DNA from: Larix kaempferi
Taxonomy: Eukaryota; Streptophyta; Pinopsida; Pinales; Pinaceae
Assembly (NCBI GenBank): GCA_027924585.1
Contig: BSBM01000307.1
Span: 17,593,501-17,657,500 of the forward strand
Direction: 5' to 3'
Length of the DNA: 64,000 nucleotides
Shown here piece by piece: positions 1 through 11,574 of the stretch. Position numbers and translations under genes: made by a program. Each line of letters begins with the position of its first letter. Position 1 is the first letter of the stretch. The notes under the pieces were generated by a model. The model was not told where the DNA came from and did not search any database. It saw only the letters and a program-made list of their open reading frames with translations.

Positions 1-749
1 TGTAGGTAGATGTAACTGGTGCATGGAGCACTAATGTAGTGAAGCAGAATCCAAGGAGGGCGCATGAGGAGCTGTCTAGATTCAGAATAGTCAAACTAGT
101 CTCTCGGGGTGTCCATCAGAGTGTTTCAGTCAGTTAACTAGTCTCAATTTGTCCTCAAATCAGGGAACAGATCCACAAATCAATCAACTAACTGAGTTTT
201 TCACTATTGGTAGGTGAGAGAGGGCACAGTTTGTCTCAAGAAATGAAAACAAGGCGCATCATGGACTAGGAGGGCTGGAACTGAACATAAATAAGCTCCC
301 GTGGCTAGCAAACTAGGGACTAGGTGCTGGGGGACACCATACTGATGACTGGGATGCATGCAAACATAAGATGAGGGAGAGAATATCCTAACATACATGT
401 CTTGAAGTTGAAGATAGTAAGATATCGTTTGATTACCAGTCATTGATGTATACCGTTAACAAACGTGAGCCAACTCACAGATAATGATAATGAGAGGAAA
501 GGTACTAGTACAATCTAACAAGTGTGAATAGATGTTTTGACTTAAAACACCTATAGACTCTAACAATCATGGAACATTGATTTATTACCATTGTCGATAG
601 CGCAGAAACTTGTCACTAATGACTACAAGTTCCAAGGTACTAAAAGGATTCTACATCACTATCCCATAACAGATGTTTTGGAGTCGATGGGAAGTGACCC
701 ATTTAAAGGAGGGCATTATATATGTTTGTGCTTGATATTATTTAGTGTT
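1..749. other. Unassigned flank left of Copia A
   Basis: No family, repeat or RNA gene recognised. Short open frames occur on both strands but show no domain. This is the DNA into which element A inserted; its last five bases, with 754, form the left target-site duplication GTAAT (750-754). Confidence 0.4.
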
Positions 750-754
750 GTAAT

Positions 755-2358
755 TGTTAAATGTATAGCATCACGAGTCATTCACCAAGCCAATCTTGTG
801 CAACAAGGAATGGGCCTCATGTTTTGAGGTAGGGAGCCCGAATTAGACTCAAGAACTTGGATTAGATTCTTAGGCTGGACTCAAGAATAACTAAGCCTTC
901 AGTTGTAAAAGGTTATTCCTCATGTGTTGAGGTGAATGCTTTAATGTATCAAAGTCATGATGTTATAAAGTCTTGTTGGACAAGGCTCAAGACTTTTGTT
1001 TCAATTCAGATTCTCACATGGACCTCCAGTTATAGTAGGTATCCATGGGGTGGACCTCAATTTATAGAGGTAGATTCTTTGCATGTTGAAGCATTAATGT
1101 TGTGTGATGTATTACTAACCATGGTCATCGATTGATATTAAGTATCCTTTAGATATTGGCCACCTCTAGAGCGAATTACTTTAGCATATGATCAATTGGT
1201 CCGAGAGTAATATAATATGATCACAACATCTAACAAATATTCTGAGTATAATCTAATATGATAGATAATTAAAGTTAACACATATTGACCATGCAGTAAA
1301 AATAAGAGATTAATTTAAACGCATAGAGAAAAAGAGAAATCGAATTGCTCATAAGATGACTAAGTGAACTTGAATGTTAAGGTTCAATTAAAGCCACAAT
1401 GTATGCCTCAGTTAATTAAAGAACTCATGATGGTCACTTCAAGTAAATCAATCAGCATGATTTCAGTTGATAATAGTTAACTAAGTGTTAATAAAGAAGA
1501 TCTAGTTAACTAAGTGTTATTGCATGATAACATGTATGTTAAACTAAAATATGACACTTATGTTAAACTAAAAGACGACACTTATGTTAAACTAAAAGAT
1601 GACACTTATGTTAAACTAAAAGACGACGCTTGAGTTGCGACGCTTGCATGACAACACTTATGTTAGCCACCTAACTAAGTGGGTAAGATTTCAGTTAAGG
1701 GTCGAGTTCATCCTAAGACTCAGTATAGTGAGTTAATGCACTCCATGAGAGGTGGGGTTCTCTTCTTCATGCAATATTGATACATTCAGATGGAGGGCGA
1801 CTTCATCATGAAGTCAAAAGATAAAAATAGAAGCCGATGCATGTGAAGAATATATAAATATGTTATACATGATTTTTTAATTCAATCTGAAGTGAATTAT
1901 CTTCTCCCTTTAAGGAAAGGCGCTTCTCTTTGTGCAAGATAATTCTCCAAGAAGGCAATTCATTGTTTTTGCATGTGATGCACCATTACCCATGCAACCA
2001 TTCACTACAGTTTTCATGGTAGTGATTCTTTCTTGTTATTGATGTGTTGGGAACACGGCAAGATGATACAATTGATCTATATTCTCTCTTGCTCAGTATT
2101 CCCTCTTATCTAGCACTCAGGGTGCTGAAAGCAATCTGTTATTTTGTAAAAGACATTCTCGGCTATACATCATAATACTCTGAATATTTGATGGGTTTTT
2201 TCATCCTCATTGATTTGACGATTTTCTCTAGGGTACATCTTGTGTTATGGTTGAATGTTTCATGTGATTGAATGGTTCATTGATTCAAGTATTAAGTATT
2301 TGTGCACTTAAAGTTTTAAAATTTCAAAGCTCATCATATTTGCTTAAAATAATTAACA
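755..2358 (+). repeat. 5' LTR of Copia A
   Basis: This LTR is 1604 bp, long for Copia. It begins TGTTAAATG and ends TTAACA just before the primer-binding site. A TATA-like TATAAATA sits at 1853-1860. Four copies of a ~23-bp unit (core ATGTTAAACTAAAA) lie at about 1533-1627. The 3' LTR has only one, which accounts for the 68-bp length difference. Confidence 0.93.
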
Positions 2359-2372
2359 TGGTATTATAGCTC
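2359..2372 (+). promoter_or_regulatory. Primer-binding site of Copia A
   Basis: TGGTATTATAGCTC directly follows the LTR. It is a mutated form of the plant initiator Met-tRNA site TGGTATCAGAGC, which is intact in elements C, D, E and F in this window. Confidence 0.85.
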
Positions 2373-2453
2373 AGGGTGTGAAGGAGCTAAGATTTGTCAA
2401 GCAAAATTGATCCTACGTAGATCCTTAGGAGTTGAGCACAATACTTGAGAGCC

Positions 2454-3305
2454 ATGGCATCGATCTCTGTTCGATTGGAAGACCGTCTTCAGGGCACTTC
2501 GAATTTAAACACTTGGAAGGAGAGGGTGTTGAACATATTGGAGGAACATGACTTGGAGGGATACGTATCCACTATGGTGGAGGAGCCTACATCCAATGCA
2601 GGGAGCATCAACTTCAAGAAGAACCAATCTAAATCCAAACAAATCATCTATGTTTTAGTAAAGGAAAATTTGTTGTTCGTGATCACTGCATTGAAGACCG
2701 TAAGGGAGTGTTTTGATACATTGACAAACTTATATGAGAAGAATGCACCAAGTCAAAAGAGGGCATTGAAGAATAAGATTTGAAACCTAAAGATGGATAA
2801 GGATGAGATAATGGCCTCCTTCTTCACTAAGATATCTCAGGTAAGAGATCAATTTGCTAGTATTGGGGTAGTGGTGGATAAATATGATATTCTCCAAACC
2901 GCTATTGATTGTCTCCCATCCTCATGGGAGACATTCTTGTATGTGGTAAATGGGTAATAGGTACAAGCTAACTTTGAAATGTTGTGGCATGAATGCCTCC
3001 AAGAGGAGGGGTGAATATAGAGCAAGTCAGTGTGCATCAAAGATGAAAACCTTGCCATCACGGCAAGGATGAAGAAAGACAAGAATAACTTCTCTCAAAA
3101 GAAGTTTTCCCATTTGATGAAGAAGGTATACAACAAGGAATTTGACAAGTCGAAGGTTATATGCTACAAATATCACAAGAAGGGACATTATGTAAGGGAG
3201 TCCAAAGAAAATGAAAAGGGAAAGGGAAGGTTTCATGCTTCTACCTCTATAGAAGATGAAACTACTCAGAAGAATGCACCCAAAGAAAAGGAGACAAGGA
3301 GGTAG
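2454..3305 (+). pseudogene. Broken gag of Copia A (UBN2 type)
   Basis: Gag forms the particle and binds RNA. From the ATG at 2454 the protein starts MASISVRLEDRLQG and has the W-K-x-R-V-L-x-I-L-E-E-H pattern of plant Copia Gag (UBN2/DUF4219 family). A TGA at 2781-2783 interrupts it. The same frame resumes at once with NLKMDKDEIM and runs to a TAA near 2955. A further piece at 3030-3305 holds a decayed zinc knuckle, C-Y-K-Y-H-K-K-G-H: the second Cys is Tyr and the last is Ser. The start is chosen by match to the Gag start of element E (MATGLRLEDRLNG). Confidence 0.85.
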
Positions 3306-6300
3306 TATTACCTAGTCTCAGCACTGCCGGATCCATCATCACAAGTGAGGACACATGGTTGGTTGACAGTGGTGCATCCAAACACATGATTGGTTTCAAG
3401 AGCACCATCACCAATATCAAGGAGAAAGTTTTGCATACAAGGTAGAGTTGGGGGACAACACAACCTATTTTATCCAAGGAGTTGGATCCACCTCCTTCCA
3501 GCTGAGTTCAGGATATATTTTACATGTGGAGAAAATTAGTTATGTTCCAGGATTAAAGAAGAACCTCCTATTAGTTTCGATTCTTGAAGATAAGGGCTTC
3601 CAAGTTATCTTCATGGATAATCAAGCACTATTATGGCAAAAGAACAAAGACTTGATATATCCAATAGTGATTGGAGTTAGAGAGGTAAGTCTCTACAAGG
3701 TACTCGGGAAGTACATTCAAGCTATGGTTCACAACAATATCAGTCCATGCGAGCTATGGCATAGGAGGCTTGGTCACCTCCACTACAAAGCGCTACCAGT
3801 TTTACAGCAAATGGTGAAAGGTATGCCCGTATTTGATTTTGAGCATGATAGTGTATGTAGGGGTTGTGCACTTGGGAAGAATGTTAAAATGAGTTTCTCC
3901 AGAAGTACTACTAGATCTAAAGGGATTTTCGATTTAATACATTCTGATGTATGTGGTCCCATGTCATCCCCTTCCTGGAGTGGCTATTTATATTATGTAT
4001 TTTTTATAGATGACTTCTCTAGAAAGTCATGGATTTATTTCCTAAAGGGTAAGAGCAAAACCTTTAGCAAGTTTCATGAATTCAAATCCCTAGTTGAGAA
4101 TTAGATAGGAAAGCACATCCATGCTTTGATATCTGACAATGGAGGTGAATTTGATTCACATGATTTTAACGAGTTCTATAGTGATGCATGAATTTGTAGG
4201 CAGTTAACTGTACCCTACAACCCTCAGCAAAATGGGGTTTCCGAAAGGAAGAATAGAACCATATGTGAGGATGCAAAATGCATGATGCATGATCAAGACC
4301 TGTATACCTCATTATGGGCAGAGGCCACCAGTACAACAGTATATATCCATAATAGAAGTCTTCATGCCATTCTAGATTAGAAGACACCTAAAGAAGTGTT
4401 CACTGGTGAAAAACCAGATAATTCACACCTAAGGATCTTTGGGAATCATGTTTGCATTCATGTGTCGAAAGAAAAGAGGACACAGATGGAGCCATCAGGA
4501 GAAAAGGGAACCTTTGTTGGTTATAGAGAATAATCCAAAGCCTACATAATATATGTGCCAAGTGAAAGACACATTGAGGTCAACCGATAAGTGACCTTCC
4601 ATGAAGAGAAAAAATTCAAGTGATCATCAAAAGAGCTTCAATATGATACAGAAATAGAGGAGCATGAGACTCCTATGATGGAGGACCCAAATATTGATTC
4701 TATGCATTCATATGTTTAGAGGCAGAATCCACCAGAGTTCTCATATTTTATATCTCTTGATGAACTAGTAGAATTGGTTGATGAACCTCTTTCCAAGAGG
4801 AGGTCTGCATGGTGTTGAGATATACTATAAGATGTAGAGAGGCATGGAGCACCATTAGGTTGTTCCAGAGAGTGAAATAAACCTGACAGATATTCAAGGT
4901 ATGTTGCAAAGATGAGTCACATCAATGATTCAGAGCCTTCCACCTATGAAGAAGTTGCAAAGAAGCAAGTATGGAAAGATGCAATGGTAGATGAATACAA
5001 TTTTATTCTAAATAATAATGTTTGGTAAGTTGTTCCTAAACTTGAAGGGAAGTCCATAGTTACTTCCAGATGGCTTTACAAGATCAACCATGCTATTGAT
5101 GGTAGTATTGAAAAGTATAAAGTCAGATTTGTTTCCCAAGTATTCTCTCATAAATAAGGCATAAACTATGAGGAGACATTCGCTCATGTGGCCAGGTACA
5201 CCACTATTTGAGTTGTGATCTCACTTGCATTTGTTCTATGATGGAAGCTTCACTAGATGGATGTGAATACAACCTTGCTCAATGGCAAGGTTGAGGAATA
5301 GGTTTATATTTAGTATACTAAGGGGTTTGTGGTTCATGGGAAGGAGTCCCATGTGTGAAAATTGAAGAAAGGTGTGTATGGAATTAAGAAATCTCCCATA
5401 GCTTGGTATTCGAGAATTGACATCTATTTTCAAAGATTGGGATTCTTTAAGAGTGAATCTGATCCAAATTTGTACTTCAAAGTAGTGAAGAACTAGTCGT
5501 TGATATTGGTTCTATATGTTGATGATTTTTTCCTTACTGGAGAGGAACAACTGATTGTTTGGTGCAATAGGGAGATCACTTCTGAGTTTGAGATGAAAGA
5601 CTTAGGTATTATGCACTAGTTTCTTGGCTTTGCGATTTGGCAAAGAAACGATGAGATAATTATTTCTCAAGGGAAGTACACTATTGATATATTGTGCAGG
5701 TTTGGCATAATGGATTGCAAATCCATGAGTACTCCGATGGTTTCCAATTTGAGGAAACTACATGAGTCAGATTCTGGATCGGATCCAATGGACCCCACTT
5801 TCTATAGACAACTTATTGGTTCATTGATGTGCTTGATACACTCGAGACCAAATATATGTTATGCTATGAGTATTTTGAGTTAGTTTATGTCTGATCCAAG
5901 AAACAAACATTAGGTTGTTGCTAAGCATGTGCTTAGATACCTTTGAGGAACGATTTCTTATGGATTCATATATGCCTCTAGTAGAGGGGTATTGTTACTT
6001 GGTTATACTGACTCTAATTGGGGTGGTAGCATTGTGGACCAAAAGAGTACATATGGCTATTGTTTTATCTTGGGTTTTGCTATGATCTCTTGGTCCAGCA
6101 GGAAGCAGGGCTCTATAGCCCAGAGTACTACAGCAGCACAGTATATTGCTGCTACTACTGCCTGCCAAGAAGCAATGTGGATTATGAAGCTAGTTGTTGG
6201 GTTGTTCAGTGAGAAGCTTGAGACTACTGTCATTCACTTTGACAATCAGAGATGCATTAAGCTCTCAGAAAACCCAATGTTTCATAACAAATCGAAGCAC

Positions 6301-6415
6301 ATTGAGATGAAATACCTCTACATTAGAGACATGGTCCAAAAAGGTATAGTGAACTTCAATACATTGCTACTGATGATCAAATTGCAGATGTATTAACAAA
6401 GCCTCTATAACTGAT
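3306..6415 (+). pseudogene. Broken pol of Copia A (protease, integrase, RT, RNase H)
   Basis: Protease: W-L-V-D-S-G-A-S-K-H-M at 3356-3388, active-site D-S-G intact. A frameshift follows near 3440. Integrase: pre-integrase HHCC region about 3750-3880 (CRGCALGK), then LIHSDVCGP near 3940, SDNGGEF near 4135 and NGVSERKNR near 4235, so the D-D-E residues remain. RT: about 4915-5700, with W-L-Y-K-I near 5070 and YVDD near 5515. RNase H: 5992-6396, with the D-N-Q near 6241 and KSKHIEMKY. More than fifteen in-frame stops are scattered, many where element F has Gln (5254, 5881). The protein cannot be made whole. Confidence 0.92.
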
Positions 6416-6470
6416 GAAGTTTAGGTACTTATGACACACGCTTGGTATGGCAGAGAATGTCTCCCTCACT

Positions 6471-6479
6471 AAGAGGGGG
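6471..6479 (+). promoter_or_regulatory. Polypurine tract of Copia A
   Basis: AAGAGGGGG lies directly before the 3' LTR start, the usual primer site for plus-strand DNA synthesis. Confidence 0.85.
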
Positions 6480-8015
6480 TGTTAAATGTACATCATCACG
6501 ATTCATTCTCCAAGCGAATCTTGTGTATCCAGGATTGGGCCTCATGTGTTGAGGTAGGGATCCTGAGTTAGACTCGGGAACTTGGAGTAGATTCTTGAGA
6601 TGGACTCAATAATGACTAATCCTTCAGTTGTAAAAGGTTATTCCTCATGTGTTGAGGTGAATGCTTTGATGTATCAAAGTGATGATTTTGTAAAGTTTTG
6701 TTGGACAAGGCTCGGGACTTGCATGTCAAGTCAAATTCTCATGTGGACCTCTAGTTATAGTAGGTACCCATTGGGTGGAGCTCCAGTTATAGAGGTATAT
6801 TCTTTGCATGTTGAAGAATTAATGTTGTGTGATGTATTACTAACCATGGTCACCAATTTCTATTAAGTCTCATTTAGATAATAGCCACCTCTAGAGTGAA
6901 TTACTTTAGCATATGATCATTTGCTCTGAGAGTAATATAATATGATCACAACATCTGAAAAATATTCTAAGCATAATATGATATGATAGATAATTAAAGT
7001 TAATACATATTGACCATGCAGTAAAGATAAGAGATAAATTTAAATGCATAGAGAAAAATAGAATTCAAATTGTTCATGAGATGACTAAGAACTCAAATTG
7101 TTAATCTTCAATTAAATCTAGAATGCATGCCTCAGTAAATTAAAGAACTCGCAGTGGTCACTTCAAGTAAATCAATTAGCATGATTTCAGTTAATAATAG
7201 TTAACTAAGTGTTAATAAAGAAGATCCAGTTAACTAAGTATTAATGCATGATGACACTTATGTTAAACTAAAAGACGAGACTTGAGTTGCGACACTTGCA
7301 TGATGACACTTATGTTAGCCACCTAACAAAGTGGACAAGATTTTATTTAATGGGCGAGTTCATCCTAAGACTCAATTCAGTGATTTAATGCACTCCATGG
7401 GAAGTGGGGCACTCTTCTTCATGCAAGATTGATATAACATTCATATGGAGGGTGAGTTCGTCATGAAGTGAGAAGATAAAAATAGAAGCTAATGTATGTG
7501 AAGAGCATATAAATATGTTACACATGATTGTTGAATTCAATGTGAAGCGAATTCTCTTCTCACTTGAAGGAAATGTGCTTCTCTTTGTGCAGGATAATTC
7601 TCCAAGAAGGAAATCATAGTTTTTGCATGTGATGCACCATTACCCATGTAACCATTCACTACAGTTTGCATGGCAATGATTCTTTCTTGTTATTAATGTG
7701 TTGGGCACATGTCAAGTTGATATAGTTGATCTCTATTCTATATTGCTCAGTATTCTCTCTTATCTATCACCTTGGGTACCGAAAGCAATCTACTATTTGG
7801 TAAAAGACATTCTCTGTTATCTATCATAATTATACTATGAAGATTTGTTGGGGTTTTTCATCCTCATTGTTTTGAGAGTGTTCCCCAGGGTACATCTTGT
7901 GTTATGGTTGAATGTGTCATGTGATTGAATGGTTCATCGATTCAAGCATTCAGTATTTCTGCACTTAAAGTTTTAAAAGTTCAAAGCTCATCATATTTGC
8001 TCAAAAAAATTAATA
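6480..8015 (+). repeat. 3' LTR of Copia A
   Basis: This LTR is 1536 bp and is followed by the duplication GTAAT (8016-8020). It matches 755-2358 along its length with many substitutions. TATAAATA is at 7508-7515. Its last bases are AATA rather than the ACA of the left LTR, a terminal mutation after insertion. Confidence 0.93.
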
Positions 8016-8276
8016 GTAATTAACTAATGTGAATTTGCATGATTTACATGTGTATTCATATTTGATGAGCATGAATATTGTATGAAATTTTTTTTAATTT
8101 AGTCACAATATCATACTAAGTACTTTATATTAATTAATAATGAACACAATTAAAATGAATAAACAACTAAATGAGTCGTTTATATTGATTAATAATGAAA
8201 GAAAATGAAATGAATTTAAAATTACTAAATTAGTCATTTATATATTGAATACCAAACTACTAAATAGAAATAAATT

Positions 8277-8566
8277 ACTACTAGAAATGATAAATTTGTG
8301 ACTAAAATTCACATATACATGACTATTAATATCTAATTTGTAGTATCTTATAGCTCAACTAAGTTAGTCGTATTTATTTTAGTTATTAACTGTTTCCTTA
8401 TTTAATCGTATATTTGGTCATTAATGACTAAAATAAATACGACTTAGTTAGTCAAGCTATAAGATACTACAAATTAGATACTATTAGTTGTCGACCAAAA
8501 AATATTCGTTTATATGAAAATTTTAATCATTTTTTTAGTCACTAATATATCATTTTGTACTAGTGT
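8277..8566. mobile_element. Fold-back (MITE-like) element with CACTAG-like ends
   Basis: The two halves are inverted copies of each other. The left arm (from about 8277) contains CTAGAAATGATAAAT, TGTGACTAAAA and TCTAATTTGTAGTATCTTAT. The right arm, read in reverse, gives CACTAGTACAAAATGATATA, AGTGACTAAAA and the same TCTAATTTGTAGTATCTTAT. The centre is near 8395-8415. It is too short to code. The CACTAG end suggests a CACTA-type relative, but no 3-bp target duplication was confirmed. Confidence 0.7.
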
Positions 8567-8618
8567 TCATATCACCCATTTGTGAGGAAATAAAATTGAA
8601 GATAACATGCTTTCAAAA

Positions 8619-8694
8619 ACATATTATCATCGACAAATACATATTATCATCGACAAATACATACTATCATTGCCAAATGTATTTTCATCGACTG
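8619..8694. repeat. 20-bp tandem repeat, about 3.7 copies
   Basis: The unit ACATATTATCATCGACAAAT is exact in the first two copies, with 2 changes in the third and a partial decayed fourth. Confidence 0.85.
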
Positions 8695-10299
8695 TAATGA
8701 TAGGAGTATATAACAAAATGGATGTTGTGAGGATGCCATTTCTCTTTACGATCAAATGAAAAAAAAAATACAAGTATATTTTTTTACATCATTTTTTTTC
8801 CATGAAACTCAATATTCAAAGTATTTATATATTATATTTGAGAATATTAAATTTCCCTCCCAAAGACAATAACGTTACTAGTGGAATCTTTGCTAAAGCT
8901 TGAATTGCTTATGACTATTTTTATTATTATTATGTAAATTGTTTTGTATATGCATATAACCTATTGTCATGTCCCAAATTTGGAATTGGATCACAATGGC
9001 CCAAGCAAATTGGCCATATTCATTAGAGTTTGTCAAATGGATGCTAAAGGTCAAATAATTGCCAAGGAGGAAAATTACTAGTTTCCTAGGTTTGGGGTGG
9101 AAGCTTTGGGATTTGGAATAAGGGGGATAATAAATTATGTTTGAACATTAGAATGGGATAAATATTTAATAAAGGAGATAAATAAATATATACAAGTGAA
9201 AATAAACGTGGCATTTGATCATGAAGACACATGGAGGAAGTGGGACCCACATATGGCTAGATTTCTCCACTACAGTTGGCATCATTCTCTCACCAATTCG
9301 AATTCAAGGTGAATGGTAACATACTTGGGGGAGTTAAAAAGGTATTATTCATGTCATGACTCATCCAAGGTTGAAATATAGAGGAAGAGTAACTCCCATG
9401 GAAGAGGAAGAGGCAATTGGGAGCTAGTGGGACATTTGGGATAAATTCCCTAGCTCTATGACAACAATGATGAAGATGTTATGACACCTATGACACAAAT
9501 CAGACCCGAAGGCTGACATATCACATATATGAAATGTCACGGCTAAAAATAGCCTCCAAGAGGGCTCTCAAGGGAGTTAGGGCAGCTAAGATGCTTCCAC
9601 ATGTGATTTGGTGGAAGTGGGAGACTAGGAATTGTTGTACAAGTGACATTCTTTGGAATTCCTTTCCAACTTGAGTTGGAATGAGTCTCTTGGAAGGAAT
9701 TCAACCCATGGAGGACATAGAAGTTTATAAATGTCAATAAAAAAGAATGAAAGGAGCTTTTGATCATCTGTAGAATTTGCAATTGCATTTGTGAAGAGGG
9801 AGAGCTAGTGGATGACTAGTTTCTTGCCTTAGCCAATTTCGAGGGTGAAAGATTCCCATCCAAGTTGGTAATTGGAAAGGCCATTCAGACCTTTCATTTG
9901 GAGATTTAATGGATTCTTTATTTGTAGGTGTAAGCTATAGAGTAGCTCATTTTTTCTTCTATTGCATCTCACTCCTTCAACCATTTCCAGTTTGGATGGC
10001 ATATTCTTGATCCTTGAGGGAGGGTGGTTTTGGTGAGCTATTGTACTCTTTGGGGGAGATTATAATGCCCAATTTCATTTTTAAGATGAATTAAATACTC
10101 TTTTATTCATCTCCAGAGAGTTTCAGGTCGAAATTCCAAGTAGAAATGTATAAATCTCATTTTTAATGAAAGAACAATGCCATTTTCCTACTACCTTGTT
10201 GTGAACCAATGTAATGTTGATGATTTCGAATGAATGGATGATTATCTGATACATTTGTGATTAATGGACTGCAATGGATATATTTTACAAGTTTCATGT
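8695..10299. other. Non-coding spacer, nothing recognised
   Basis: AT-rich, with no domain-bearing frame on either strand. Short frames (for example 9543-9788 on the minus strand) have no family signature. The text could be old mobile DNA beyond recognition. Confidence 0.5.
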
Positions 10300-10990
10300 A
10301 TTGTCCTTGAGAATTTGAAGTATTTTTACTCAGTTTAATTGCATTAGGAGAAGAAATAGTGCCATTTCCCCAAGGGTCGAATGGATGATTTTTGCAGCTG
10401 AATGGGAGAGGATTGGAAAAGATATAATAATAAATTAATGGTGCACATGAGACCTTAATAACATCCTTAATACATTCCCTACCTTTTTTCATAAATTTGA
10501 GTGGTTTTGGAGGCATTTGGGAAGCCATTTTCAGTACTTACCCTAGGGGGATTTGAACCCCAAATTACTAGTAAAATTGCATACTTGGTCCAGAATCTTA
10601 AAAGAGAGTTTGAATAGGTATTTTGGTGGCCATGTCTCATCCCTGAACATCATATTCAAGTCCTAATATCATTCCTACACCTTCCTTGAATATTTGAAGG
10701 CATTTGGAGTCAATTTAAGACCTAGAGACCAATACTAGTCAAAGGGAAATTACTAGTAAAGTTCCCTACATTGGCCAGAATTGAAAGAGGATTTGTAGAA
10801 GTAGTTTAAAGGTCCAATAGCATACCTAAAACACATATTTATTTTCTAACATCATCCATATACCTTCTCAAAAGATTTGGGAGCAATTGGAGCAATTTGG
10901 GGACCTAGAGCTGAAAACTAGTCAAAGGTCTAACTAGGGAAAAAAGTGAAAAATTGTCACTTTGATAAAATTCCTAACAATGGATGTTAC
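10300..10990. repeat. Diverged ~190-bp tandem array
   Basis: Similar blocks follow one another: 'GAGGCATTTGG' near 10508, 'GAAGGCATTTGGAG' near 10697 and 'GGGAGCAATTGGAGC' near 10880. Each is followed by ACTAGTCAAAGG or ATTACTAGTAAA-type text and then a CAGAAT...GAG segment. Identity is low, so copies are old. An earlier, weaker copy seems to begin near 10300. Confidence 0.55.
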
Positions 10991-11574
10991 ACCTATAATA
11001 CTTTGAAATTACGCTATGTAAATGAATATGTTTTTGATGATTCCAAAGTTCCATGTTCTTACCAAGATGGCTTATGCCAGTACACGTGCCTCTTACCTCA
11101 CTAAAAAGTTAGTGGAAGAAATTGGCAACCTATGGTTTTGTTAAGGTGGTCTATGGAAATAAGTTGGGGCATGTTGGCTTGGGCATTCTAGTATCCTCAT
11201 GAATGTATGCTAGGTTAAGATGCTTTTCTTTTATTTGTGAGTTGTGCATCAACTTGGTCATTTGAGCATGTTTGGTGTTTGGGCTTGGGAATCTAAGTGT
11301 GTTTGGTGTTCGATACAAATTTTATTGCCAAAATGTATGACTTCAAGTTTATCTTTATCTGGTGCTTGCACTTGTCAAAAAATTTTAATGCATATACGTT
11401 AGTGTAATGCCATGACCACAAGGGCAAATGTGAAATCATGATACCTGTTCCTTTCACCAATATTAAGTTAACGAGAAAGAAGAATGTAAACTCATAGTAC
11501 GTGTCAATTATCACGGGAAGTGTGTTGCATAATATGATAATAATAATAATATGTGTGTTGCATAATGCAGTTGT
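10991..11574. other. Non-coding spacer before LINE-1
   Basis: No gene seen. A small (ATA)n tract lies at about 11536-11550, flanked by two copies of GTGTGTTGCATAAT (about 11519 and 11553). Confidence 0.5.

Larger units (their letters stand above)
755..8015 (+). mobile_element. Copia element A, complete but decayed LTR retrotransposon
   Basis: The order is 5' LTR, primer site, gag, protease, integrase, RT, RNase H, purine tract, 3' LTR, which is the Ty1/Copia order. Identical 5-bp duplications GTAAT lie at 750-754 and 8016-8020, so both ends are fixed by sequence. The LTRs start TGTTAAATG; the left one ends in ACA and the right one in ATA. By eye the first ~185 bp of the two LTRs differ at about 12% of sites, which indicates an old insertion. 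Every coding domain has stops or frameshifts, so the copy cannot be autonomous. Confidence 0.95.

Noticed and set aside
11519-11567. GTGTGTTGCATAAT pair as a LINE-1 target-site duplication
   Set aside because: Both copies lie on the 5' side; none is found after the 3' A tail near 14546.
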